Source: Euglena gracilis
Taxonomy: Eukaryota; Euglenida; Euglenophyceae; Euglenales
DNA: 64,000 nt
Direction: 5' to 3'
Assembly: GCA_039621445.1 (NCBI GenBank)
Contig: CP154957.1
Coordinates: 41,442,011 to 41,506,010 of the forward strand
The notes beneath the pieces are model-generated. The model made no database searches. It was not told the origin of the DNA and saw only the letters and a program-made list of their open reading frames with translations. The position numbers and the translations under genes are program-made. Shown here one piece after another: positions 11,301 to 20,715 of this stretch. Positions within the stretch are counted from its first letter, which is position 1; every line of letters begins with the position of its first letter.

Positions 11301-13806
11301 ACAGACCATTTTTATGACCGCCGACTAGCCACCAACTAGTTTGCATTGGATTTTCTTCATTGGGGGGGGGTGCGCTTAAAAGTCGGCGGTTTGGACCCGT
11401 TGGTACATTAGAGTGGGTAGTCGGCCGACTATTCGGCCGACTACCCACTAACCCACCCCCCTGTCTCGCCCACTAGCTACCGACCAGGCCTAGTCGCCGA
11501 CCAATTGGGTGGCCGACTAGTCGGCCGACTACCCACTACCCCCCCCCAGTCCACCGCCTTGCTCCCATAGTCCCCCACACCCCCATCACAACCCACCCCA
11601 CCCAACACAACACAACCACAACCCAAGTTGTGAGGATTCTTGTACAGCCCTCCCCCCGGGGGTCCAGCCTGCCTGCAACCTTCTTCCAGCCCGGGACCCC
11701 ACTCCCTCCTCTCCCGATGAGTTTTAATTATTTCCAGCCACCCTTCGGGCGGCTGACGGTGACGGATTTTTCGCTGTTTGAGGTGCAAAAAATGGGCCAA
11801 AAAAGGGTCAAAAATCGGAAAAGGGCCAGCCAGGACAAATTTGGGGTAAAAAAAAACCGTTTTATGTATAATTGGCAGTTTTCTGGACATTTTTGCGATA
11901 TTGATTTTTGGGTACCCGGTTCGACCCCAGCAGGCTGTTTTTTAGCAACCCCGGGGGGGAGGGGGGGGTCCGGGGTGCCTGCCCAGGCAGGCACTACCCC
12001 CCCCGGGGGGGTTCGGATTTCGGCCTGTGCTCGGGCACATTCCTTTGAAAATAGGCCATTTTTGGCTCCCCGGCGCCTTCGGCACCGGGGTTGTGCTAGG
12101 GCACTTTTGGCCGTGGGCCCTACCCCCCCCCCCGGCCTACCCCCCCCCCCGGGGGGGTCGGATTTGGAGTGCCTTGGGGTGCCTGCCCAGGCAGGCACCC
12201 CCCCCCCGGGGTGGGGTCGGCACCCGACTAAAACACAGCCTGGACCCCAGGTCAGGCCCAGCGCCTGGGACCCCCAGGGGGAGGGGTCAGCCAGCAGCCT
12301 TTTTCCAACCAGCCGAATTTTTCCAGCCTCTGAGCTGGACCACCCCCAGAGGGGGGGGGGTCAGGGGGGTCGTTAAAAATCACTATTCATACGGAATTGA
12401 CCACCATTCATTAATCCCGTGAAATTGATGTTCTTCAAATCCCGAAAATTTTTCGTGTTGCATTGAGGTCCCAGACCTACGACATATTGCAGCCTCTGAA
12501 ATACTATTCAAAAATGATCTTAACGGTCTCGGTGTGGCAAGAGCGGTAAAACGGGTCCTTTTTTTTTTTTGTACAGCTGGCACCAAAATCGTGAAATAAC
12601 TTTTACTGAGTGTCGAGATGGCAAATTTTGGAATGGATATTTTTTAATGCCTGTTTCATGGGCAATCCAACGCACCATGTTCCAGAGCCCAACTCCTCAG
12701 GGTTCCGAGTTGTGGGCCATTTTTTTTTGACCTGGTCCAAAATTCATGGTTCCCAAATTTTTAGCTTGTCATGTGCAAAACACTTTTGAGGGTCGCTGGT
12801 TTGGGCATGAAGCCGCATAAGGCACAAGTCTGCGTCTAAGACGCAGGCCAGGCTTCTTTTTAAGTCGGACCCCCCCCCCGGGGGGGGGGGGTGGGTGGGT
12901 GGGTCCGTGGTCGGACCCCTCCCCCCGGGGGGGGGGGGGTCCCGCGCCAGAGGCGCCGGGTATACCTTTTCGGCGCGAAGCGCCGAAAATTTTTTGAAAT
13001 TTGCCTTTAACGGGCCCGATTTTGGGGGGGTCCCGCGCCACCCTGGGTGGGTGGGGGGACCCCCCCTCCCCCCCGGGGGTTTTAAAAAGAAGCCTGACGC
13101 AGGCAAGGTTGGATGGTTGATCAAGGATTGGTTAATCGTTTGTGACACCCCAATCATTCACTCCTTTTTTGTAGAAGAAGAGATGTCCCGGGTTTGGGAA
13201 CATTTCTTGAGGAAGATGGCAACGCTGTGTGCAATGCCAATGTATAAGATTTTTGTGCCAGTTTGTGGGATAGTGGGTGCACCTAGCGAGTGTGGCTTCT
13301 GGTGTCGCAAAAAGAGTGACCAAAGCAGCCACATGTAACCAAGGAGCAGCCAAAAGTGGCCAAAAGTGGACAAATGCGGAAAACTGGTCATGACTCGTAA
13401 AATACCCTTCAAAAACAGTCTGAGCGCATTTTCCTCGATTCCCCCTCTTTCCCGAGGTATGAGCCTGGGACACAATTCTCGGGAATGAAAAAGGGAAGTG
13501 GAAAACAATCCAAAGAAGGAAATAACTGGAGCAATTACTCTTTGGGGACAAACCTGGGTATTCAGCAGATGAAGTTTGTGGTTGAACCACATGAGGTGAA
13601 GAAAGGGCCAGCTGCCCCGGTGTGTGGCTCAGGCTTTGCTGACCACCATAAAGTGCCAGCTGCCCAGATGAATGGCTCAGGGTCTGTGGACCACCATAAG
13701 AAGGATGGCCACTGCCTTGAACGACTCGGTATTCAATATTCTTCACCACTCCCCCTCCATATTGAGAACCAACTGGGATGTCTGGATGGTAAGGGGCAAC
13801 TTCCAT
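5316..13806 (-). CDS. unidentified Pro-rich/acidic/coiled-coil protein, 7 exons
   Basis: Proposed exons are 13806-13554, 10026-9792, 9623-9498, 9400-8852, 8342-8204, 6616-6432 and 6171-5316; phases agree at every junction. A strong acceptor (tttgtttgcag, ending 13821) precedes the first ATG (MEVAPYHPDIP) and could be a trans-splice site. The protein begins with a Gly/Gln/Ser repeat (GGPQTLSHSSGQLAL then GGQQSLSHTPGQLAL). A Pro-rich part follows (exon 9400-8852, many PxVP), then an acidic run (SDDEEEDEGEGEGED), then a long helical coiled coil (VQELKQRMVAQEA, LQEKINTSEGQ, LKEQVKFLTAQ) ending CKH-stop. Introns 1 and 2 are GT-AG; the other four are nonconventional (see their entries). The last exon changes frame near 6135, 5630 and 5580, beside GC-rich runs: sequencing error or decay. 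No family recognised; a scaffold role would be a guess. Confidence 0.6.
6172..6431 (-). other. nonconventional intron (260 nt)
   Basis: The 5' end on the minus strand is TTTCAGGC (CAG at +4 to +6). The 3' end is GCCTGGTCGA (CTG at -8 to -6). CAGGC pairs with GCCTG. There is no GT or AG at the borders. Flanking exons share GTCGATTTCA, so the exact cut can slide without changing the product. Joining continues the frame as VDF-IGAKAKEMWEAG. Confidence 0.65.
6617..8203 (-). other. nonconventional intron (1587 nt)
   Basis: The 5' end is GATCAGGCACCTATG and the 3' end is CATAGGTGCTTGAAGAT. CAGGCACCTATG pairs with CATAGGTGCTTG over 12 positions with one G-T wobble; TTG stands in the usual CTG place. 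Joining gives ...GEDDQQRQGEG... in frame. Inside are degenerate CTTTTGGCCA-type repeats (6770-7080, 7800-8060) and long C/G runs. Confidence 0.75.
8343..8851 (-). other. nonconventional intron (509 nt) with long terminal stem
   Basis: Nineteen bases near the 5' end starting CAGGGATGAATGG are complementary at 18 of 19 positions to the 3' segment GGCTTCCCATCCATCCCTG. CAG sits at +4. CTG sits at about -9, one base off the usual place; a cut giving four C after CCGGT restores the frame (SPPVP-SEHPSS). CCGGTCCCC occurs at both borders, so the exact border is ambiguous. Confidence 0.8.
9401..9497 (-). other. nonconventional intron (97 nt)
   Basis: The 5' end is GAGCAGGGGAAGG (CAG at +4 to +6) and the 3' end is CCTTCCCTGCCCAT (CTG at -8 to -6). 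CAGGGGAAGG pairs with CCTTCCCTG with one bulged G. Joining gives LVAFGEG-QSFLVPPEV in frame, while both flanking reading frames close or change without it. Confidence 0.75.
10027..13553 (-). repeat. 3.5-kb GT-AG intron full of dispersed repeats
   Basis: The donor is CCAG|gtttgt and the acceptor is tcttttgcag. It contains a TTGCAAATTGC-like degenerate repeat (10310-10420), a CGACTAGTCGG palindrome cluster (10505-10640 and 11405-11560), and two to three units of the AGGGATTTTGTTATT array (10860-11120). A 290-bp block recurs at 27300-27600. A GGCAGGCACT/GCCCGGGCACA block is shared with 6200-6400. No exon was seen. Confidence 0.6.
10505..10640. repeat. CGACTAGTCGG palindrome cluster
   Basis: Overlapping copies of GGTAGTCGGCCGACTA and ACTAGTCGGCCGAC form nested perfect palindromes. 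Close relatives lie at 5140-5290, 11405-11560, 23395-23530 and 27600-27735, each followed or preceded by TGTACTAACGGGTC or its complement. Confidence 0.9.
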
Positions 13807-15600
13807 TAAAAAAAAAGCTGCTGCAAACAAAGAAAAGAAAGAGAAGCAGAATCCGCTCCTGTGCTTTGGGGCTGCTGTTTCCGTGGATTTTTGAACATCC
13901 ACGGGTTTCACCCGGGCCAACCCCCTCTGTCTTCCAAGTTGAAACCGTGTTTGGGCGAAGATTTAAGACTTTTACACCTAGCGTCCGAAATGTTTGCCCA
14001 CGGCCAACAAAAATGTTTGCCCAAACCAGTCAAAATTTTCGCCCAGCGCCCACAAAAAAAATTGCCCAGGGCTGTCAAAAATTTTGCACTCCGCTGCCAA
14101 AAATATTTGCACTTGCCTAAAAAATGTTTGCCCTCCGTCATTTAATTTTTGCACAATGGGAAAAAAACCTTTCAAATGCACCGGTGCTTGCAGATGAATT
14201 CTCAGCAACGAATCCAGTGCATTTGTGATGTTCAAGATTTTTCACAACTCCAGAACCAAAAATTGGTATTTGGAAATATCCAAGAACTCCTGTCTTTGAT
14301 TTTTCTCAATACCAATGTTGGCCTTGGAGTTTTATTGTCCATTTACAACGAATTGTATTCGAAAAACGGCTCAAAACGGCTTGAAACGAACCAATGTAAC
14401 TCATTTGTCAAAGGTTGGAATGAAATGGGACAAATTCTGAGGTCAATCGGCTTTTGCAGCATGACATGTCCATTTCAAACCATTCATTTCCGCTTTCTGA
14501 ACCATTTTGGTCAGTTTTGGGGGGTTCCAACAAAATCATTACTCAAGACGCAGCATTTTGGACGGAGACTGCGTTTTAAGACACAGACCTCATGCCTGAA
14601 GTCTGGCATCTTAGATGCAAACACTGTCCTGAGTCCCTGCACCTAAGACGCGGACTTCAGGGCAAAAGTGCAAAACACCCGATCCGTGTGCAAAAATTTT
14701 CGGAACGTAGGCGAATATTTTTGAGATAAAATGCCAAACATTTTTGAGATAACGTGCGAACAAATTTTTTACATGTGCAAACATTTTTGAGATAAAGTGC
14801 AAAAATATTGACCAAAAGTGCAAATAAATACGGTGTGAAGTGCGAAAGAATCGGGCGTTAGGTGTAAAGTCTCGAAATCGGCCCAAACACGGTTTCAAAC
14901 CAAGAACAGTGTTTTGGGCCAAGGTTTTAGGGGGGCCTGGGGGCGACCACGGCGCCTTTGGCGCCGCGGTCATACAATTGCTTACCGACCCCTGGGGGGG
15001 GGGGGGGAGGGGGGTCACTCCACTTTTTTAAAACCAGTCAGTCACTCATTTTCAAAAAACCAGCCAGTCACCACCACCCCCCCCCCCTTATTGTCCCACC
15101 GACCTCCCCCCGGGAGGCCCGACCGGACAATAGGGGGGGGGGGGGACAATATGGGGGTACCAAAAGAATTTCATTGGCCGAGACAAAAAAAACCCCCGTC
15201 GGCCGGGGCCGAGGGACAATAAGGGGGGGGGGGGGGGGGGGGGTGGTACCCCCCGGGGGGGGGGGGGTCGTCCACTCAGAAAAACGGCCACTTTCCAGTC
15301 ACTTAAGGCCATTTTAGGCCCAAAAAATTTTGTCCCTCGACTATTGACACAGCCAGAAATAGCCTCGCGATCGCCGGAATTTGGTGAAATGCAAAGTGGC
15401 GTCACATTGCAGATTAGTGGTGAAAAATTGGTCCTGGGAGTGTCCTTTGACCGAAGGGTGGGGACGCCGGTTCTGTCCTGAACCCAGCGTCTCTAAAACG
15501 CCGCTTTAAACAAGGGGTGGCGGACGCCGGTTCTGTCCAAAACCCGGCGTTCCGGACGCCGGGTTTTGGACAGAACCGGCGTCCGCCACCCCTTTTTTGT
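13807..15600. repeat. non-coding stretch upstream of the coiled-coil gene
   Basis: No supported exon was found. Around 13980-14140 and 14690-14860 a short phrase (GCAAA-N-ATTTTTG...GCCCA) repeats with variation. At 14940-14965 a GGCGCCTTTGGCGCC hairpin lies beside a G run. A reversed piece of the 17.9-kb block lies at 15345-15470. A minus-strand reading near 14170-14240 is open, but no splice partners could be fixed. Confidence 0.5.
15470..15600. repeat. ACGCCGGTTCTGTCC palindrome cluster
   Basis: GGACGCCGGTTCTGTCC and its reverse complement alternate to make nested hairpins. Related clusters lie at 17745-17870, 18240-18420, 19080-19170, 19480-19560, 21510-21680, 22325-22450 and 22650-22710. 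Between clusters lie recurring 250-350 bp blocks. Confidence 0.9.
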
Positions 15601-15606
15601 AATAGA

Positions 15607-16110
15607 GTTTGGGTTGGGGATACGGTTAGGGTTAGGGATACAGTTAGGGTTAGGGTTAGGGATACGGATAGGGTTAGGGTTAGGGTTAGGGTTAGGGTTA
15701 GGGATACGGTTAGGGTTAGGGATAGGGTTAGAGTTAGGGTTAGGGATACGGTTAGGGCTGGGGATTAGGGTTAGGGTTAGGGATACGGTTAGTGTTACGG
15801 TTATTGTTAGGGTTAGGGATACGGTTAGGGTTAGAGTTCGGGCCAGGGATACGGTTTGAGTTTGGGTTGGGGATACGGTTAGGGTTATGGATGCAGTTAG
15901 GGTTAGGGTTAGGGATACGGATAGGGTTCGGGTTAGGGTTAGAGTTAGGGTTAGGGCTAGGGTTAGAGTTGGGGTTAGGGATACGGTTAGGGCTGGGGAT
16001 TAGAGTTAGGGTTAGGGATACGGTCAGGGTTAGGGTCAGGGTTAGAGTTAGGGTTAGGGATATGGTTAGGGCTGGGGATTAGGGTTAGGGTTAGGGATAC
16101 GGTTAGGGTT
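15607..16110 (+). repeat. interstitial telomere-like GGGTTA array
   Basis: About 500 bp consists of GGGTTA units interrupted at semi-regular intervals by GGGATACG, with variants such as GGGTCA and GGGCTGG. A more degenerate array is at 19885-20090. Reading frames through it (LGLGIR..., VRVRDTV...) are artefacts of the repeat. Confidence 0.9.
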
Positions 16111-16219
16111 AATGCACACACAAAGATTTTGAGGGTGTGTGTCAAACATTTTTGAGATAAAATGCAAAAATATTGACCAAAAGTGCAAAATAAATACGGT
16201 GTGAAGTGCGAAAGAATCG

Positions 16220-16815
16220 GGCGTTAGGTGTAAGTTAGCACAAAGGGAGTTTGTTGGGGGGCGCGTTTTGACCATCCTTGCCTTGCACACACAAAAGGAT
16301 TTTGTTACGGTGCGCGTTTTGGCCACCCTTGCCTTGCACACACAAGGGGATATTGTTATTTTGGGCGGGGGGGGGGGTCCGGGGGGGGGGGGCAGCCCCC
16401 CCCCCCCGGAGGAGGCTGTAGGCTGACTAAGATAGGACAAAGGGAGTTTGTTGGGGGGCGCGTTTTGGCCATCCTTGCCTTGCACACACAAAAGGATTTT
16501 GTTAGGATGCGCGGTTTGGCCACCGTTGCCTTGCACACACAAGGGGATATTGTTATTTGGGCGGGGGAGGGGTCCGGCAGCCCCCGCCCCCGGAGGAGGC
16601 GGTAGGGCGACTAAGGTAGCACAAAGGGAGTTTGTTGGGGGGCACGTTTTGGCCATCCTTGCCTTGCACACACAAAAGGATTTCGTCAGGGTGCGCGTTT
16701 TGGCCACCGTTGCCTTGCACACACAAGGGGATATTGCTATTTTGGGCGGGGGGGGGTCCGGGGGGGCGGCAGCCCCCCCCCCCCCCCGGGGGGGGGCCGT
16801 AGGCCGACGAAGTTC
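16220..16815 (+). repeat. three-unit tandem repeat, about 185-205 bp per unit
   Basis: Each unit starts near ACAAAGGGAGTTTGTTGG (about 16230, 16436 and 16621). It continues through CCTTGCCTTGCACACACAA twice and ends in a G run/C run hairpin. AAAGGATTTTGTTA occurs in every unit. Confidence 0.85.
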
Positions 16816-16974
16816 ATTAGGGACTCTTTCTTTAACATGGGACGTTTTTTTTGCCAGTTTCAAGCTCATTCCAATGTTTTTCCGTGCATTTTGAGTCAAA
16901 CTTTACTGAACACTGATTCAAGTTTCCGGGGGGGGGGGGCTTAAATTTCAAAAAAGGGGGGGGGGTAATGCGGA

Positions 16975-17110
16975 TGATTGGAGGTCGGGCCGACCAGGTC
17001 GGCCCGACCTCCAATGGTCGATAGGCCATAGCCAATGGTCGGCCCGACCTAGGTCGGTCCGACCATGGTCGGTACGACCTCCGGGATCGTCATAGCCAAT
17101 CATCCGCACG
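16975..17110. repeat. GGTCGGGCCGACC palindrome cluster
   Basis: Repeated GGTCGGGCCGACC and GGTCGGCCCGACC make overlapping palindromes. Other clusters are at 19595-19680, 20130-20200, 20805-20965, 22520-22640, 24470-24575, 27165-27290 and 37140-37345, usually next to ATTCCGCA or CGGATGATT. Confidence 0.9.
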
Positions 17111-17520
17111 GAGCCGATTTCGGGGGCAAATCCCTTTTGTTGCCCAACTGTTAGAGGGCCCCAAAATATCAAAATCCCTGGTGTTACCCACCCGTTTTGG
17201 GGGGCAAATCCCTTGTGTAACCCAACTGATTTGGGGGGCAAATCCCTTTTGTTGCCCAACTGTTCGAGGGCCCCAGAATAACAAAATACCTTGTGTTAAC
17301 CACCCGTTTTGGGGGGCAAATCCCTTTGTTGCCCAACTGTTCGAGGGCCCCTAAATAACAAAATCCCTGGTGTTACCCACCCGTTTTGGGGGGCAAATCC
17401 CTTGTGTGGCCCAACGGATTTCGGGGGCAAATCCCTTTTGTTGCCCAACTGTTCGAGGGTCCCTAATTAACAAAATCCCTTGTGTTAGGCAAATCCCTTG
17501 TGTAACCCAACCATACAATT
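17105..17520 (-). repeat. tandem repeat with ACAAAATCCC core
   Basis: Three to four diverged units contain GGGGGCAAATCCC, TTGTTGCCCAACTGTT and AACAAAATCCC. Further single copies lie at 2340-2460 in opposite orientation and at 22830-22910. Confidence 0.8.
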
Positions 17521-17867
17521 GCTTACCGACCCCCCGGGGGGGGGGGAGGGGGTCACTCCACTTTTTTAAAAACCAGTCAGTCATTCATTTTCAAAAAACC
17601 AGCCAGTCACTACCCCCCCCCGGGGGGGGGGGGTCGGCCACTCAGAAAAACGGCCACTTTCCAGTCACTTTAGGCCATTTTAGGCCCAAAAAATTTTTCC
17701 GGCGCCTTCGGCGCCGGGGTCACCATACAACAAAAAAGGGGTGGCGGACGCCGGTTCTGTCCAAAACCCGGCGTTCCGGACACCGGGTTTTGGACAGAAA
17801 CGGCGTCCGCCACCCCTTGTTTAAAGCGGCGTTTTAGAGACGCCGGGTTCAGGACAGAACCGGCGTC

Positions 17868-18230
17868 CCCACCCTTCGGTCAAAGGACACTCCCAGGACC
17901 AATCTCCGACCACTGATCTGCAATGTCACGCCACTTTGCATTTCACCAAATTCCGGCGATCGCGAGGGTATTTCTGGCTGTGTCAATCGTCCAAGTACAA
18001 ACTCACCCCTCAATCGAAAGCTCTTTTCATCAGACGACTGGCGATCACCACCAAATTCAGCCACGCCTCCTGGAGCTCTTATTTTCTGTCACTGGGAAAT
18101 CCTAATTTCACAACTCTGGCGCCCCCAGGACCCCTCACGTGGTCGATTCGAAGAGAAAAAACATTTCTGTAAGGGTTTTTCAGCATCTTAAACCAAAAAT
18201 CACTGAAAATTACCACAAATTTCAACTCTG
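17868..18230. repeat. dispersed block A
   Basis: A roughly 360-bp sequence recurs at about 21680-22040 with high identity (for example CAAAGGACACTCCCAGGACC and CAATCGAAAGCTCTTTTCAT). A reversed fragment lies at 15345-15470. Blocks are bordered by ACGCCGG palindromes. Function unknown. Confidence 0.85.
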
Positions 18231-18499
18231 ATACGAAAACTGTGTCCAGAACGCCGGTTCGGGCGTGATGCCGTGTTCCAGAACGCCGGTTCGGGCTGCC
18301 GCCCGAACCGGCGCTCTGGAACACGGCTTCACGCCCGAACCGGCGTTCTGGACACAGTTGTTGAAACCGTGGATTAGGTGCTCTGGCTTCACGCCCGAAC
18401 CGGCGTTCAAGGAATCCAGGCCAATTTCGCCCTAAATACCCATTTTTCGAACATTTTGGAGCATTTTTGGGCTCCTTTCGGCGCATGGCCATGTCTATC

Positions 18500-18920
18500 G
18501 GCCGATTGAAGTTTTCACAGGTCTGGTGCCATGTTACCCATCAATCAAAAGCTCTTCTCAAGGGCTTTTGGCAGATGGCCACAGGATTCAGCCATTATGC
18601 ACACAGCGCTTATTTTCAGCGATCGTGCATTCCAAAAATTGACATCCTACAGTCTGTAATTTGTGAAATCCCACACCTCAGGTGCCATACAGCATATCAA
18701 TTGAAAGCTCTCGCCAAGACCTTTCATTTGGTACCCTCAGAACTCAGCTACACTGCAGTGCACTCTGAAAATCGGCGATCGCATTTTCCGACCCTGTTTG
18801 CAAAGTCGAAATTCCAATGTTTCACCAGCCATGTTGCCCATCGATCAAAAGCTCTTCTCAGGGGCTTTCAGCAGATGGCCTTAGATTCCAGCCGTGCTGC
18901 ATGGTATTCCATTTCAAAAA
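18500..18920. repeat. diverged units carrying ATCAAAAGCTCTT
   Basis: Three loosely similar units about 140-160 bp apart carry ATCAATCAAAAGCTCTTCTC-like motifs followed by CAGATGGCC. They appear to be older relatives of blocks A and B. Confidence 0.6.
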
Positions 18921-19189
18921 TTCCCCAAATTTGGCCAAATGGAAATTGTTGCACAAAATACCCCAATATCTGGCCAAATACCCCCCAAAAACTGCTCAGA
19001 TGTGATTGCCACATGTCTACTAACCATTTTGAACACTTTTTGACACTTTTTATTTTCGGTCCCCTGGACGCCATCTTCCTGCCCGAACCGGCGTTCTGGA
19101 CGCCGGTTCGGCGCAAAAATTTCTGCGCCGAACCGGCGTCCAGAACGCCGGTTCGGGCGTGAAGCCAGAGCCCCACTGCACGGTTTCAG

Positions 19190-19460
19190 ATTCTGGCCGA
19201 TCCGACGATCACGAGCGTATCTCGGGCTGCGTGCAACGTTAGGGTACCAAGTCACCCCTCGATCGAAAGCTCTTTTCAACAGACGACCAGCGGTGCTCAT
19301 CAGATCTTTCCACGCTGCACGGTACTCTATTTCCAAATCTGGGCCAATTTTCACCAAATTTGGATATCCACCCCAGTGGTCCCTAGATGGCAAAATTCAT
19401 TGTCCTCAATGGTTGAAACAGTCATACCAGCACCTTAGGGCCACTTTTGGGCACTTTTGG
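19190..19460. repeat. dispersed block B
   Basis: This block recurs at about 22035-22330 (shared CGATCGAAAGCTCTTTTCAA and AGCACCTTAGGGCCACTTT). At 21680-22330 blocks A and B are directly joined, whereas at 17.9-19.5 kb they are about 1 kb apart. Confidence 0.85.
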
Positions 19461-20619
19461 TGACATTTTTAGGAATGAAAACCGGACGCCGGGCTTTGGA
19501 CAAAACCGGCGTTCCTAACGCCGGGCTTCAGGACAGAACCGGCGTCCGGAAAACCCGTGGGGGGGGGCCCCGGTCGGAAAATCGCGGGTGACCAGATTGC
19601 GGGTCGGCCCGACCATGGTCGGCCCGACCGGGTCGGCCCGACCTGTGTGGGTCGGGCCGACCTGGTCGGTAGGAAACGCAATTATCCGCACTACCCCCCC
19701 CCTTCTGGAGATTTAAGCCCCCCCCCTGAAAAAAACTTTTGTCCAAATCACCCCAAAACCAGTCAAAACCCACTTAAATGGCTCCAAAACCCCCAATCGG
19801 GGGTGAATATGCAAAGACTTGGGGGGAAAATGCCCATTTTGGGCCACTTTTTGGGAAAACATTGTCTTTGCACATACCTACAAACTGGGTCAGGGTCAGG
19901 GTTGGGGTTAGGGTTTGGGTTAGGGTTCGGATTAGGGTTTGGTAATGGGTCAGGGTTGGGGTTAGGGTTCAGGTTATGTTTAAGGTTAGGGTTTGGTTTA
20001 GGGTTAGGGTTCGGGTTACGTTCAAGGTTAGGGTTAGGTTTAGGGTTTCGGGTTAGGGTTGGGGTTAGGCTTCGGGTTAGACGACCAAGGGTGCCGTAGG
20101 CGCGGCCCCGAGCGGATTTCCGGTGGTGGTCGCTGTGGAGGTCGGGCCGACCATGGTCGGCCCGACCATGACCCCCTGTGGAGGTCGGCCCGACCACCAT
20201 TTTTTTGCACTACCCCCCCCCCCCTTTCTGGAGATTTAAGCCCCCCCCCCCTGAAAAAAACTTTTGTCCAAATCACCCCAACACCAGTCAAAACCCACCC
20301 AAATGGCTCCAGAACCCCCCAATCGGGGGTGGATATGCAAAAACTTGGGGGGGATATGCCCATTTTGGGCCACTTTTGGCAAAAGAACACCTCTCCCCAT
20401 CGGATTTTCAATATAATGGCAAAATTTTGCACAAAAAGGACTTAGCACTCGAGTATGCTGATGGCGTTTTCCTGTGTCCAAAGAGAATTTATGAGGTTAT
20501 TTGAAGGAGTAGGGTTAGGGTTACGATTCTTATCCAAACAGCAGAACATTTCCCGCTCAACGTTGTTAGATTGGTCTCTACAAGGTACCCAGCGAACCCA
20601 AAGAGCCGCCCAACTAGGG

Positions 20620-20715
20620 TTAAAAACATGGGGGGACCCGAGCGAGGCGCCGAAGGCGCCGAGCGAGGGTCCCCCCATGTGTATTAACCCTAGTTGGGCG
20701 GCTCTTTGGGGTATT
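20620..20715. repeat. long inverted repeat around GGCGCCGAAGGCGCC
   Basis: AGAGCCGCCCAACTAGGGTT on one side and its complement on the other enclose a GGCGCCGAAGGCGCC hairpin, giving a near-perfect stem of about 45 bp. Confidence 0.8.

Noticed and set aside
15517-16082. ORFs reading LGLGIRLG or VRVRDTVR
   Set aside because: Products of the GGGTTA/GGGATACG array.
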